A stretch of 64,000 nucleotides of DNA from Streptomyces tibetensis (GCF_007655005.1 NZ_SZVW01000022.1:107723-171722); one strand, 5' to 3'; counted from the stretch's first letter, positions 43,379 through 53,422 are shown. Translations and numbers: made by a program. The notes: generated by a model from the sequence alone, not told the origin.

Positions 43379-44989
43379 TCAGCGTTGAGCGGGGCACACC
43401 TCGCGGTAGGGGGCGTCGGGGACGTAGTTGCGCCACTGGGCACGGGTGAGCCCGCCGCCCGCTCGCCGGCAGACGGCGCGGACGGCCTGGTCCGGTGCGA
43501 TGGCCTGGGCCTGGAGCGGCACGTCCGGGCCTGATGCGTAGACCGTGCCCCCGTCGTCGGCGAAGGAGAGCGAGCGGATCTCGTCACCGGACGTCGGCAG
43601 ATCGCTGCCGAGCAGCTGCTGGTTCTCGGTGTCCCACAGGCGTAGCGTGCCGGCCATCCCGCCCACGGCGAGGGTGTGGCCGTCGGCGGAGAAGGCCAGC
43701 GCGGTGACGGACTCGGGCTCACCCCGCGAGACCGTGTCGGCCGTGCCGGTCAACACGCCCGTGCGACGTCGGACGTCGCCGTCCCACAAAGTGACATGCC
43801 CGGTCCTGTCACCGACGGCCAGCCGCGTGCCGCCGGGGCTGAAGGCGAGCGCGGTGACCTCCCGGCCGTCGGCGAGGGCACGCCCGGTGACCTTGCCGGA
43901 CGCCACGTTCCCGTACTCGTCGTCGTAGCCGACCAGCAGCCCCCCGTCCGGCCGGACCACCAGGGCCGTCTCGGACAGGCCGTGCAGGACCCGTGACCTG
44001 CGGCCGTGTGCGGTGTCCCACATCTCGGCCCCGCCTTCACGCACGGCCACCACAGTCCGTCCCCCGGGGCCCGTGGCGAGTCCGGCCAGGGGGCGGTCGG
44101 CGGCGCCGGAGTCGGTGAAGGACGTGCGCACTTTGTGCGCCGGTACGTCCCACAGGGTGAATCGCATTCGCAGGGAGCCCTGTGAGGAGGTGGTGTCGGC
44201 GACGGCGAGCGACCGGCCGTCCGGACTGAAGGACAGCAATGGGCTTGTCGTGCTGTCCAGCGAGGGCAGGGAGCCGAGGGTGGCCCGGCCGAGCACCTTG
44301 TCCGAGCCGGTGGAGCGCAGCTCGAACCGGTAGCCGTCGCCGGACCGGGTGACGGTGGCCAGGGATGTGCCGTCGGGACTCAGGGCGGTCGCGTCGGCCT
44401 CGGTGCCCTGCCATCGAGCGCCGAGGCGGTCGGTGAGGTCGTAGCTGTGGACTGTGGCGCCGTCCAGGTATCGCAGGACGCGTTGCTTGCCCGGATCCCA
44501 GGTCAGGCCCCTTACTTCAGCACCGGACAACGGCCGCTGGTAGGCCAGGGTGCCCCCGTTGTCCAGTCGCCACACGGCGATCTGCTGGTCGTCGGCTGTG
44601 GCCAGGAACCGCCCGTCGGGGGAGAGGGCGGCTTGCGTGAACCCGGAGATCCCACCGCTTTGGAAGTCGGCGGCCGTGCGTCCGCTGCTCACGTCCCAGA
44701 CTGTGGCGGCCGTACCGTAGGCGATGGCCAGGCGCCGGCCGTCCGTGCTGAACCGCAGGAGGCGGGATCCGCCGTCCGCTCCCGTGCCGGTGCCGCAGAC
44801 GGTGCCGTCGGACTTGTCCCACTCTCCCGTCAGCCGCCGGTGCCGGACGGTGTCCCACACCTGTGGCGGGGCCCCGGCCGGGCACAGCGCCAGCAGCCGG
44901 CCGTCCGGGCTGAGGGCCGTCATGGACAGACCGTCGGGGACATCGGCCGAGAGCGCTGGCCTGGAGCTGTCAGTCCGCTGTACCCGCAC
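43379..44989 (-). pseudogene. WD40 repeat half of a split HTH-nSTAND1-WD40 gene
   Basis: A 536-residue frame made almost entirely of WD40 repeats (LALCPAGAPPQVWDT, FLATADDQQIAVWRL, LAVGDRTGHVTLWDG, LAVGGMAGTLRLWDT), ending in a Cys-rich cap. It begins inside the 62-bp duplicated block with VRVQRTDSSRPALSADVPDG and continues where the upstream frame derails. GTG 44989 has no ribosome binding site, so on its own it is probably not translated unless ribosomes shift frame. Before the duplication it was the C-terminal half of the gene that starts at 47205. Confidence 0.8.
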
Positions 44990-47205
44990 TGTGCCGCCCT
45001 GACATCGGCCGAGAGCGCTGGCCTGGAGCTGTCAGTCCGCTGTACCCGCACTGTGCCGCCCTCGCCCGCCGGGCCGGTCACGTACGTGCTTCCGTCGTCC
45101 GAGGTGTCCATCAGCGTGGCGTCGCCCAGTTCGGCGGCGGGCTTCCCGGCGGGGAGGTCCCACAGCACGTCACCGTCCGGCCCGGTGAGATCGAGAAAGC
45201 GGGAGTCGGCGCCGGCGGCGGTCACCTCCATGCCGCTGGGGAGGTGGTAGGCCGCGGTGCGCCGGTGGTCGGCGACGCTCCACACACTCACCGCGCTGTT
45301 CACGACGCTGACGAGACTCCGGCCGTGGTCGGTGAGGTAGCGGCGGACGTCCCTGCCCGTCTGCGGGTCGGTGAAGGCGTCCCGTTCCGGCTGGGCCAGC
45401 GCCGCCAGCAGCGCGGAGCGGGACTCGGTCAGCGGAGCGAGCTTCCAGGCCGCGACGCCGAGCAGGGCGGCGGTGCGGGGGTCGCTGGAACGCAGGCTGT
45501 CGGAGATCGTGGCCAGGCGACGGGCGGCGGCCTTCGCGGACTCCTGCGCGCTCGCCCGGTCGCGTTGCCAGGCGAGCAGGCCGGCCGCCAGCGCGCACAC
45601 GAGGAGGACCGACAGGCCCACCGTGAGCGCGCGCATACGACGGACGGTGCGTGCCCCCGCATCCCGCTCGGCGCGCCGGGCATCCAGGGAAGCGCTGAGA
45701 AACGCCCGCTCCAGTGGGGCCAGGTCCTCTTCCGTGGCCTTTCGTACTGCCCCCGCCCCTTTGCCGGCGAAGAGTTCCTCTGCCCGGGCCAGCCGGGTGC
45801 CCCGGTACAGGGCGCCGGGATCGCGGTCCAGCCCGTCCCAGGCGCGTGCGGCCTCGCCGAGCAGCCACTGCACGTGCAGTCGTTCCCGGCTCTCCTCGAT
45901 CCAGCCGGCCAGCCGCGGCCAGCTCGTGATCAGCGCCTCGTGGGCCAGCTCGACGGTGCCGCCGTCCAAGGTGACCAGACGGGCGGCGGCGAGACGTTCC
46001 ACTACGTCCTGTGCGTCCGGTCCGGCCAGTTCGGCGCGGGACGCCGGGCGACGCGTGTCGGGGGCGCCCGCGGGCAGGGCCCGACCCTGCTCGTCAGCGG
46101 AGCCGTTGGGGGCGATCAGCCGCAGCAGGATCCGGCGGGCGGTCCGTGCCTGCTGGGTGGACAGACCGCCATACACCTCTTCGGCAGTGGCGGCGATCGC
46201 CCCACGGACGCCGCCGGTCTCCTCGTAGCCGGTCAGCGTCAAGGTGCGGCCCCGGCGACGGCGCCACGTCTCCAGCAGGGCGTGCGAGAGCATCGGCAGC
46301 GCACCCGGCTGGTCGCCGACCTCCTCGATGATCCGCGCGGTCAGAACCCGTTCCACGTTCAGCCCCGCGACGGTGGCCGGGCCGGTGATCACCTCGCGCA
46401 GTTCGTCCCCGCTCATGGGCCCGACCAGCAGGTTGGCGCGGCTGACCGCCTCGGCCAGCTCCCGCTGGACCGCGCAGTGGCCGTAGAAGTCGCCGCGCAC
46501 CGCGACCACCACGCGCAGGCGGCTCTCCGGCTCACGCGCGCTGAGCAACAGGTCCAGGAAGCGGTCCCGCTCCTCGCGGTCGTGGCAGAGGGTGAACAGC
46601 TCCTCGAACTGGTCGACGATCACCCAGGTGTCCAGCTCACCGTTCTGGGGAACGAGCGCCGGCCCGTGAGTCTGGGCGGGCCGCTCGCCGGGGGTGAGGA
46701 CCCGGACCACCGCCGGGCGGCTGGTGCCCCTGTCTTCCCGCAGCAACGGGATGAGGCCGGCCCTCAGCAGCGAGGACTTGCCGCTGCCGGACGGCCCGAA
46801 CACCGCCGCGAAGCGGTGCGTGTGCGCCAGGTCCAGGAGTTCGCGCACGAGCGCCTCCCGGCCGAAGAACAGGTCGCTGTCAGCCGGTTCGAAGCGGGCG
46901 AGCCCACGGTACGGAGCCCGCTCGTCGGCCGTGGGAGCACGGGACTCGGCGTCCGCCTCCCGCCAGCGGGCCTCCCACTCGTCCGGGTCGGCGTCGAGTG
47001 CATCCGCGTACGCGCGTACCACCGCCAGTGTCGGCAGCTGGTCACCGGCCGCGGCTTGCGACAGCGCGGTCGTGGAGTAGCCCGCCCGCTCGGCCATCTC
47101 CCGGTACGGCGGCTTCCCGGCCTTCTCCCGCAGCAGGCGCAGGTCATGCGCGAGGCGCTGGACCGGACCGGCACTGGGGTCGACTGGTTTCTCTCGTCGG
47201 CCCAC
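44920..47205 (-). CDS. HTH-nSTAND1 NTPase, N-terminal half of a gene split by a 62-bp duplication
   Basis: A 761-residue product. An XRE-like helix-turn-helix region (about 16-80) is followed by a novel-STAND-1 NTPase domain: LFFGREALVREL, Walker A GPSGSGKSS (137-145), Walker B WVIVDQFEELF (194-204), and the winged-helix/sensor region to about 450. A membrane helix near 530-552 (ALTVGLSVLLVCALAAGLLAW region) precedes the first WD40 blades. It then enters the duplicated block, reads 22 foreign residues and stops. STAND proteins are signal-activated ATP switches, some in conflict systems. GTG 47205 was chosen for AAAGG 9 bases upstream. Function as a truncated protein is doubtful. Confidence 0.85.
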   Translation of the reverse strand: MGRREKPVDPSAGPVQRLAHDLRLLREKAGKPPYREMAERAGYSTTALSQAAAGDQLPTLAVVRAYADALDADPDEWEARWREADAESRAPTADERAPYRGLARFEPADSDLFFGREALVRELLDLAHTHRFAAVFGPSGSGKSSLLRAGLIPLLREDRGTSRPAVVRVLTPGERPAQTHGPALVPQNGELDTWVIVDQFEELFTLCHDREERDRFLDLLLSAREPESRLRVVVAVRGDFYGHCAVQRELAEAVSRANLLVGPMSGDELREVITGPATVAGLNVERVLTARIIEEVGDQPGALPMLSHALLETWRRRRGRTLTLTGYEETGGVRGAIAATAEEVYGGLSTQQARTARRILLRLIAPNGSADEQGRALPAGAPDTRRPASRAELAGPDAQDVVERLAAARLVTLDGGTVELAHEALITSWPRLAGWIEESRERLHVQWLLGEAARAWDGLDRDPGALYRGTRLARAEELFAGKGAGAVRKATEEDLAPLERAFLSASLDARRAERDAGARTVRRMRALTVGLSVLLVCALAAGLLAWQRDRASAQESAKAAARRLATISDSLRSSDPRTAALLGVAAWKLAPLTESRSALLAALAQPERDAFTDPQTGRDVRRYLTDHGRSLVSVVNSAVSVWSVADHRRTAAYHLPSGMEVTAAGADSRFLDLTGPDGDVLWDLPAGKPAAELGDATLMDTSDDGSTYVTGPAGEGGTVRVQRTDSSRPALSADVRAAQCGYSGLTAPGQRSRPMSPTVCP
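44939..45062. repeat. Exact 62-bp tandem duplication disrupting the nSTAND1-WD40 gene
   Basis: Bases 44939-45000 and 45001-45062 are identical. The unit begins GACATCGGCCGAGAGC and ends GCCGCCCT. Because 62 is not a multiple of three it shifts the frame; deleting one copy would join the two halves into one frame of about 1,275 residues. Confidence 0.95.
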
Positions 47206-47274
47206 CTGGTGGCACCTTTCAACCATCAAACAAGAAACGGTGCTCAACCTACGTTTTCACCCGTCCGGAGGCAA

Positions 47275-47301
47275 TCCCGGCCCCAGCGGATGAGGCCGGG
47301 A
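47275..47301 (-). terminator. Terminator of the rhamnogalacturonan lyase gene
   Basis: TCCCGGCC pairs with GGCCGGGA across an 11-base loop, 12 bases beyond the stop codon at 47313. Confidence 0.6.
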
Positions 47302-47312
47302 CTCCCTCGGGC

Positions 47313-49004
47313 TCAGGGCACCAGCTCTATGGCGTCGTACGACACTCCGGGGCTCAGGTAGGCGGTGCCGCCGGAGCCGCTGACGATCTCGATCGTCAGC
47401 TCCTGGTAGGCGTCGGCGGACTTGATCCAGGCGCTTGCCGGGACGGCGTGGCTGTAGGTGTGGTTGTTGCCGCGGTAGGAGCCCACGGTGAGCGAGCGGG
47501 TCGTCGGTTCCTTGGTTGGCTGGGGGACGGCCGAGACCCAGTCGTTGACCCTGATCCGGGGCCTGCCGTTGGCGAACGCGGTGGTGATGCCGATGTTGAG
47601 GGTGTGGCCGGAGGCCAGCTGCTGGGCGGTGAGCTTGAAGCGGATCTTCAGCTTGTTGTTGATGTCCGCCCACTGGTAGCAGGGGAAGTCCGCCGCAGAC
47701 GAGGAGCCCACCGTGTGGACGCCAGTGGTCCAGGGCCTGGCCCGGGCGTCGGAGGGGTGCATGGTGGTCACCAGGGAGGCGTTCTTGAAGCCGCCGGGGG
47801 TGCCGGTCCAGTCGCCGATCCGCCAGATCGCGGGCTTCCGGCTCGGGTCCGCGGTGACCTTCAGCGTGTGCAGGGCCGTCGTCTTCCCGGCCGTCACGGT
47901 GACGGCCGTGGTGTGGACGGCGAGCTCGTCCTTGTACACGGTGAGCGTGTAGGTGCCCGGGAGCATGTACGGGGAGAGGAAGTGCCCGGTGGCGGCGTCG
48001 GCCTTCGCCCAGTACTGGGCGGTGGCGTTCGCGAAGCCCACGGTGTAGGCGTGGCCGTCGCTCCGGCCGCTGATGCCGACCCCGGCGACCCGCCCGCGAC
48101 CTGCGCGGCCGACCCAGCCGACCAGGCCCAGGCCGTCGACCCAGGAGGTGTCGATCCGGTCGTGGGAGAGGGAGCGGGCGGGTGCGTCGCCGTCGGTGAA
48201 GGCGAGGATGTAGGGCCCCTGAAGGCCGAAGCGCATCGGTTCGGTCTGGTTCTCGCCGTAGTAGAGGATCTCGTACAGCCCTGCGCCGTCCTCGTAGTGG
48301 TGGCGCATGAGCGAGCGGTAGAACGGGCCGCCGGAGGCCTTCTCGTGGTTGCTGCGCACCATCCACATGCCGGTCTTGCCGGCGCTCCAGCCGACGTGGT
48401 CGTAGTCGATGACACGCTGGTTGGAGTAGTGCTTGGAGCGGGTGGTGCCGTTGGGCTTGCGGCGGATGTCCTGTGCCTCGATCAGGGTGTCGGTGCGGGC
48501 GTCCCAGGTGTCGGGGTTGTTGTTGGGGAACAGGCCGGGCTTGACGCGGACGATGTAGCGGGTGGCGGTGATGGAGGTGTCCGCCTTGTTCGTCCACAGG
48601 TAGACGTTGTTCTCGCCGCGGCGGGCGGCGTAGTAGTGGTGCATCGTGCCGTGCACGACGGTGATCAGGATCGTGTCGCCGGTCCTGCGGATGCTCACGG
48701 AAGACGTGCCCAGGCCCGTCTCGACGTGCGAGTTGCGGTTGCCGTAGCCCTGGTACTCGGTGCCCTTGTACACCAGCGAGGTCAGGTCGCCGGTGCGGTG
48801 GTCGACCTTGAAGACCAGGTCGGCGCCGGTGGTGATGACGTAGGCCTGTCCGTCGTCGCGGTATCCGAAGGCGCTGGGCGCCGCGTCGGCGGTGGCGAGC
48901 AAGGGGCCGGCGACCGCGGCGCCTGGGCCGAGGACGAGTGCGCCGACGGCGGTTCTGATCAGGACATCGCGGCGGGTCAGACGTCGGCGACCGTGGTGGG
49001 CCAT
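47313..49004 (-). CDS. Tat-exported rhamnogalacturonan lyase (PL4)
   Basis: A 563-residue secreted enzyme. The N-terminus RRRLTRRDVLIR followed by a hydrophobic stretch is a twin-arginine signal, so it is probably exported folded. The layout is that of polysaccharide lyase family 4: an N-terminal beta-sandwich catalytic domain (about 45-300; LVFKVDHRTGDLTSLVYKGTEYQ, then HYSNQRVIDYDHVGWSAGKTG), an FnIII-like middle domain (GTYTLTVYKDELAVH) and a C-terminal CBM-like domain (from about 400; IWRIGDWTGTPGGF, ending YLSPGVSYDAIELVP). It would cleave the backbone of pectin's rhamnogalacturonan-I by beta-elimination. ATG 49004 was chosen over longer frames because the Tat motif then sits at the N-terminus. 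Confidence 0.87.
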   Translation of the reverse strand: MAHHGRRRLTRRDVLIRTAVGALVLGPGAAVAGPLLATADAAPSAFGYRDDGQAYVITTGADLVFKVDHRTGDLTSLVYKGTEYQGYGNRNSHVETGLGTSSVSIRRTGDTILITVVHGTMHHYYAARRGENNVYLWTNKADTSITATRYIVRVKPGLFPNNNPDTWDARTDTLIEAQDIRRKPNGTTRSKHYSNQRVIDYDHVGWSAGKTGMWMVRSNHEKASGGPFYRSLMRHHYEDGAGLYEILYYGENQTEPMRFGLQGPYILAFTDGDAPARSLSHDRIDTSWVDGLGLVGWVGRAGRGRVAGVGISGRSDGHAYTVGFANATAQYWAKADAATGHFLSPYMLPGTYTLTVYKDELAVHTTAVTVTAGKTTALHTLKVTADPSRKPAIWRIGDWTGTPGGFKNASLVTTMHPSDARARPWTTGVHTVGSSSAADFPCYQWADINNKLKIRFKLTAQQLASGHTLNIGITTAFANGRPRIRVNDWVSAVPQPTKEPTTRSLTVGSYRGNNHTYSHAVPASAWIKSADAYQELTIEIVSGSGGTAYLSPGVSYDAIELVP

Positions 49005-49052
49005 GGGTGTTCCGTTCGTGAGCAAGCAGCTGATCGAGCTGTGGGTGTGTGC

Positions 49053-49089
49053 GGCGGTGGTGGCCGGGCTGAGCCGGCTCACCACCGCC
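49053..49089 (-). terminator. Terminator of the S8 protease gene
   Basis: GGCGGTGGTG pairs with CACCACCGCC (10 bp) around a 17-base GC-rich loop, starting 16 bases past the protease stop codon. Confidence 0.6.
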
Positions 49090-49104
49090 GGGGGTGCCTT
49101 CCGG

Positions 49105-52100
49105 TTACCGGACGGTTCGGTAGGCGTTGTGGATCGTGCCGGTGTAGGTGTTGCCGGCGGTGTCGGAGAGGTCCGCCCTGAAGGAGACGGTGCCGGGCCT
49201 CTTCGGGTTGGTAAGGGACAGGTAAGGCGTGCCGCTCGCCGTGCCGCGCACGGTGACCGGCTTCCAGGTGCGCCCGCCGTCGGTGGACACCTTCACCGTC
49301 AGCGACTTCAGGTGCCCCTTGGCCGCCGCCGGACCCTGCAGGGACAACGGGACTGTGATCCGGGCGCCCGCCTTCGCCGTGCCGGTCAGGCTCAGCTTCG
49401 GGTTGAAACGGACGACGGAGAGCGGCCAGGCGACCACCTCGGTCTCGGGTGTGTTCGCCGAGGTGAACGTCCACACGCCCTCGACGTGGTCACTGATCCT
49501 GTAGCCCTTGCTGCGGTCGGCGGTGATGGACAGCTTGTAGCGTGCCGTGTCGGCCCGCAGGTTGGAGTAGGTGTTCGGGCAGGTGTCCTCGGTGGAGTCG
49601 CCTATGACCTTGCTGCCGGAGGTGAGCCGGGTGTGGACGCTGGTCTGCACGGAGAACGAGAAGTCGCCGGGCCCGTCCGAGAACATCGGCACGCACAGCG
49701 CGTAGTACCGGCCGACCCGCAGGCCGCCTACGACCTTCGTCGGTGTCACGATCGGGCCGTGGACACCGCCGTCCAGAGTGACGCGGTACGTACGGCCCGG
49801 CTCGAAGCGGCGTGAGGTGGCGAAGGCGGTCATGCCCTCGCCGTCCGTACCGTTCTGTGTCCGGGCGCCGAGGCTCCAGCGCAAGCCGTGGTCGGCCGAC
49901 AGGTACTGCACGATCGAGGCGGTCGGTGCCGCACGCAGCGGCCCTTCGAAAGCCGACGTGGCTTGGTCGAGCGCTGACCAGCCCGGCGTGGACCACGCGT
50001 TGTTCTGCGCGGTCGTGGCCTTGGCCAGGGCTGTGGCGACGGAGGTGTTCACTCTGGCCATGCCGCGGGTGGAGGCGAACCTACGGGTGAGGCCGTCGAA
50101 GAAGCGGCCGGTGCGGGTGGTCACCAGGTTGTACGCCGGCGAGGTCGCGGTGCGCTGCCAGACGCCGCCGACCTGGGCGATGAAGTCGCCCGCGGGGGCG
50201 CTCGGGCCGACCTGGCCCAGGAAGCTCGTCCCGGCGTCGAGGCCGGTGCCGACGGAGAGGTCGTAGGCCGGCTTGGCACCGCGGGCGGCGAAGACCACCT
50301 GGCCGTCGCGCAAGGTGGCCCGACGATCAGGAGCAGTCACCTTCACGGGCTTTGCCCTGCGTCCGTCGAGGGCGACGGTGGTGTCGTGGTCGAGCACGAC
50401 GTGAGGAGCGGCCAACTGGGCCGATTGGCCTGCCGGGGTGATGGACGTGGCGCTGATCGCGTAGCGCCCTCGGGGCAGCCGCAGGGTGACCGTGCCGCCC
50501 CGCGCCGTTCCATCGTCGTAGGGCGTGAACTGCTTGCCCGTGTCCAGTCCCGCCACGGTGACGTCCGGTTCGTTGTCGCGCTTGCCGTCCCGGCGGGTGG
50601 TGACCAGGGTCAGCGTGTGCGACTCCACCTCGCGGTCGACCGCCACGGCGGTACGGACGCTGCGCCCGTCACCGCTCGCGGTGACCGCGCCGGAGTACAG
50701 GCCGTCGGCGCTGCCGAGCCGGGTGTCGGCCGTGACCGTCGCCTGCGCGGTGCCGCCGGCCGGGACGGTCAGCCGCGCGGGGGAGACGCTGACCATGCCG
50801 GTGGGCGCCGTCCCGCCGTCGGGGCCCGTCGCGGTGATGTCCAGGTTCAAGGTGATGGGCTGGGTGCCGTCGTTGCGGTAGGTGACAGTCCTGGTGACCG
50901 GGGTGTCGTCGTTGTGCGGCCAGGGGTCCGGAGAGCCGAAGTCGACCGAGGACGGCTCGCTGCTGACGGTGGTGTCGATCGCCCGGGGCAGGTCGACCCG
51001 GCCGACGCCGACGTCGTACGCGGTCTCGCCGTTCAGCGTTCTCGCCGAGGCGGTGAGGGCGGTCTTGAGCTGCTCGCCGGTCCAGTCGGGGTGCTCCTGG
51101 GCCAGGATGGCGGCGGCGCCCGCGGTGTGCGGGGTGGCCATCGACGTGCCGGACATCGACACATAGCCGGGTGCCTCGTCGTTGCCCTCGGTGCCGCGGG
51201 CGGCCTTGGCGGCGATGATGTCGACGCCGGGCGCGGCGATGTCCGGCTTGAGGCGGCCGTCGGCGGTGGGTCCGCGGCTGGACCAGGAGGCGATCTTGTC
51301 GTCGCGGTCGACGGCGGCCACTGTGAGGGCGGCCGCAGCTGACCCCGGGGAGCCGACGGTGGTGTCCGAGGGGCCCGAGTTTCCAGCGGCGATCACGAAC
51401 AGGGCGCCGGAGGAGGCCGACAGGTCGTTCACGGCCTTCTCCATCGGGTCGACGTCTGGCGTGTCGACGTTGCCGAGGCTCATGTTGACGACCTTGGCGC
51501 CCTGCGCCACGGCCCACTGCATACCGGCGATGATGCCCGAGTCCTCACCGAAGCCCGTGTCGTCCAGAACCTTGCCGACCAGCAACTTCGCCCCGGGCGC
51601 CACCCCCTTGTACTTGCCGCGGCTCTTCGCGCCGGAGCCCACGATGGTGGAGGCGACGTGGGTGCCGTGGCCCTGCCTGTCGTCGGTGGAGCCGGAACCG
51701 CTGAAGTCCTTGGCCTTGAGGATCCTGCCCTTGAGGTCCGGGTGGGTGGCGTCGATGCCGGTGTCCAGGACGGCGACCTTGACGCCCTTGCCGTCGTAGC
51801 CCGCCTTCCAGGCCGTCGGGGCACCGATCTGCGCGACCCCTCCGTGCGGGTCTGGAGCGACGGGATCCTGCGCAGTGACCCTGACTCGGCCGTCCAGCCA
51901 CACCCGGTCGATCCCGGGGGCGGTGGTCACGGCGGCGCGGTTGCCGGCGGGGTCGGTCAACGTCCGCCACACCTTCCCCGCGTCCGGCTTGTCGGTGGTC
52001 AGCGCGTCGCCGTGGATGGCCGGCAGCCGGTGCGTGACCTCCGCCGATCCGGCGAAGAGGGATTCCCTGGCTTCCTGCTGCACAGCGCTCGAGCCGTTGT

Positions 52101-52578
52101 AGGAGACGATCAGCGGTACCTGCTTGCGATGGGCGTCGTCGTAGCCGTCCTTGACGAGCTGCGTGACGTCGAGCAGTCGGCGGTCCAGCCTGCCGCTGCC
52201 CAGCAGCCTCGTCGCGTCGAGCGGAACGACGTAGGTGTGCCCGGCGAAGCGCCGTACCGAGTACCCGACGCCGCTACGGCCCTTTCCCGGCCGGACCTCG
52301 ACCACCCGGCCGTTGCCGTCCACGGTGACGGTGTCACCGGTCAGCAGCGTCACGCGCGCGGCCGGCTTGGTCAGGCCTGGGTTGCCGCCCAGAGACGCGG
52401 CGGACGGGCCGGCCGGAATGACCGGTGCCGCGGGGGCGGCAGTCGCGGTCGCGGTGAGGCCGGCCAGGGCGAGCAAGGCGGCGAGGCCGAATCCTGTTCT
52501 GCCATGTCCGTGCAGTCTCCTTCTCGTCCGCTGGTGCTTGCTCTGCAAAGGAAGGTCCCTTCCCCGTGGTCGTTGCAT
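49105..52578 (-). CDS. Secreted S8 family serine peptidase (subtilase)
   Basis: A large exported protease, 1,157 residues from ATG 52578. A signal peptide (about 28-50) and an inhibitory propeptide (to about 235) precede the subtilase domain, with Asp272 in VAVLDTGIDATHPDL, His304 in GHGTHVAS and Ser479 in SGTSMATPH. The roughly 650-residue remainder contains beta-rich domains typical of long Streptomyces subtilases, ending in an Ig-like segment (SLTVKVSTDGGRTWKPV). A TTG at 52548 has a better ribosome binding site (GGAAGGGA) and may be the true start. The preceding hairpin at 52611 separates it from decayed DNA. Confidence 0.9.
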   Translation of the reverse strand: MQRPRGRDLPLQSKHQRTRRRLHGHGRTGFGLAALLALAGLTATATAAPAAPVIPAGPSAASLGGNPGLTKPAARVTLLTGDTVTVDGNGRVVEVRPGKGRSGVGYSVRRFAGHTYVVPLDATRLLGSGRLDRRLLDVTQLVKDGYDDAHRKQVPLIVSYNGSSAVQQEARESLFAGSAEVTHRLPAIHGDALTTDKPDAGKVWRTLTDPAGNRAAVTTAPGIDRVWLDGRVRVTAQDPVAPDPHGGVAQIGAPTAWKAGYDGKGVKVAVLDTGIDATHPDLKGRILKAKDFSGSGSTDDRQGHGTHVASTIVGSGAKSRGKYKGVAPGAKLLVGKVLDDTGFGEDSGIIAGMQWAVAQGAKVVNMSLGNVDTPDVDPMEKAVNDLSASSGALFVIAAGNSGPSDTTVGSPGSAAAALTVAAVDRDDKIASWSSRGPTADGRLKPDIAAPGVDIIAAKAARGTEGNDEAPGYVSMSGTSMATPHTAGAAAILAQEHPDWTGEQLKTALTASARTLNGETAYDVGVGRVDLPRAIDTTVSSEPSSVDFGSPDPWPHNDDTPVTRTVTYRNDGTQPITLNLDITATGPDGGTAPTGMVSVSPARLTVPAGGTAQATVTADTRLGSADGLYSGAVTASGDGRSVRTAVAVDREVESHTLTLVTTRRDGKRDNEPDVTVAGLDTGKQFTPYDDGTARGGTVTLRLPRGRYAISATSITPAGQSAQLAAPHVVLDHDTTVALDGRRAKPVKVTAPDRRATLRDGQVVFAARGAKPAYDLSVGTGLDAGTSFLGQVGPSAPAGDFIAQVGGVWQRTATSPAYNLVTTRTGRFFDGLTRRFASTRGMARVNTSVATALAKATTAQNNAWSTPGWSALDQATSAFEGPLRAAPTASIVQYLSADHGLRWSLGARTQNGTDGEGMTAFATSRRFEPGRTYRVTLDGGVHGPIVTPTKVVGGLRVGRYYALCVPMFSDGPGDFSFSVQTSVHTRLTSGSKVIGDSTEDTCPNTYSNLRADTARYKLSITADRSKGYRISDHVEGVWTFTSANTPETEVVAWPLSVVRFNPKLSLTGTAKAGARITVPLSLQGPAAAKGHLKSLTVKVSTDGGRTWKPVTVRGTASGTPYLSLTNPKRPGTVSFRADLSDTAGNTYTGTIHNAYRTVR

Positions 52579-53004
52579 GGTCCGTACGAAGCCGCGTACG
52601 CGAGTGCAAGGGCGGCCCCGAGTCACCGAAGGGGGCTCAGGTGACTCGGGGCCGCCTGTGGACGTGCCGATGGCGAGGGAGTACCACCGGCCGGCACCGA
52701 CTCTGCAGGGCCGGGGAGTTGGTAAGTAGGCCCTGACCAGCACTGAAAAATGCGAGCGTCGGCTGAGGCGCGTTCACGCCGACACGGCGACGCGGTCGCC
52801 GCTGAGCCGGTCCGCGCGCAGCAGGTCCGCATCGCGTGATCCCGAACCCGTGGGTCATGGCTGCGACGCGACGCACAACTGGTCCGGCGCCGGTGCCTGC
52901 AGTCCCGGACGTCGACCCGCCCGGTTGCTCAGTCACACGGGCGGGTTCGTCGTCATCCCCTTCCTAACCAACAAGAGTGCGTAGCGGACTCCGGCAGCAG
53001 GCGA
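52579..53004. other. Non-coding interval upstream of the protease gene
   Basis: Holds the protease promoter region and one long hairpin (52611-52656). The remainder has no credible gene and leads into a transposase remnant. Confidence 0.4.
52611..52656. terminator. Long perfect hairpin upstream of the S8 protease
   Basis: GGCGGCCCCGAGTCACC pairs with GGTGACTCGGGGCCGCC (17 bp, no mismatch) around a 12-base loop. It lies 33 bases upstream of the protease ATG. It could be a terminator left from a lost gene or a leader structure of the protease mRNA. Confidence 0.5.
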
Positions 53005-53422
53005 TGCTGGTCGGCCTGGTCGACGATGACTGGGGGCGCCGCTACGGCCGTCCGGTCCGCCTGAGCAGAACCCCATCGGCCCAATGCCAGGATCCTCGCC
53101 GCCGGCGAGGCCTGTCGGCTGCTGGAATGCCTCCAACGGCACGGACCGTCAGCGGGTCGCTGCCGGGGCAACCCCACCCGCCGGCACTGCAGGAACGAAG
53201 ACTTCGCCCGGGGCGACTTCCACATCGGCATCGACCGGTCAGCCAGGGCTGGCACAGCACCTACCCGACCCGCTCGCCCACCGCGGCCCCCTCATCATGG
53301 CGCGGTTCACCAAGAGCCAGTGCCACCGGTGTCCGGATCGGCCCCTGTGCAGCAACTCCCGCGAGCGCGCCCGGAGCGTGGGCTTCCTCCGGCGAGGACT
53401 CCGCGACTTGCAAGTCCGCTGA
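53005..53422 (+). pseudogene. IS1182-type transposase remnant with internal deletion
   Basis: One piece reads LVGLVDDDWGRRYGRPVRLS, then a later frame gives CRGNPTRRHCRNEDFARGDF and RFTKSQCHRCPDRPLCSNS followed by RARSVGFLRRGLRDLQVR and a stop. These are segments of the long IS1182-family transposases of Streptomyces (…DDWGRRYGRPVRLGKNP… and …RFTKSQCxxCPxRxxCTxSxxxARxVGFxPRELRDLQV…). Well over half of the gene is missing between and around them. Confidence 0.7.

Noticed and set aside
45244..47361. Long plus-strand frame opposite the nSTAND1 gene
   Set aside because: Antisense to a gene with Walker A and B motifs; product shows no domain.
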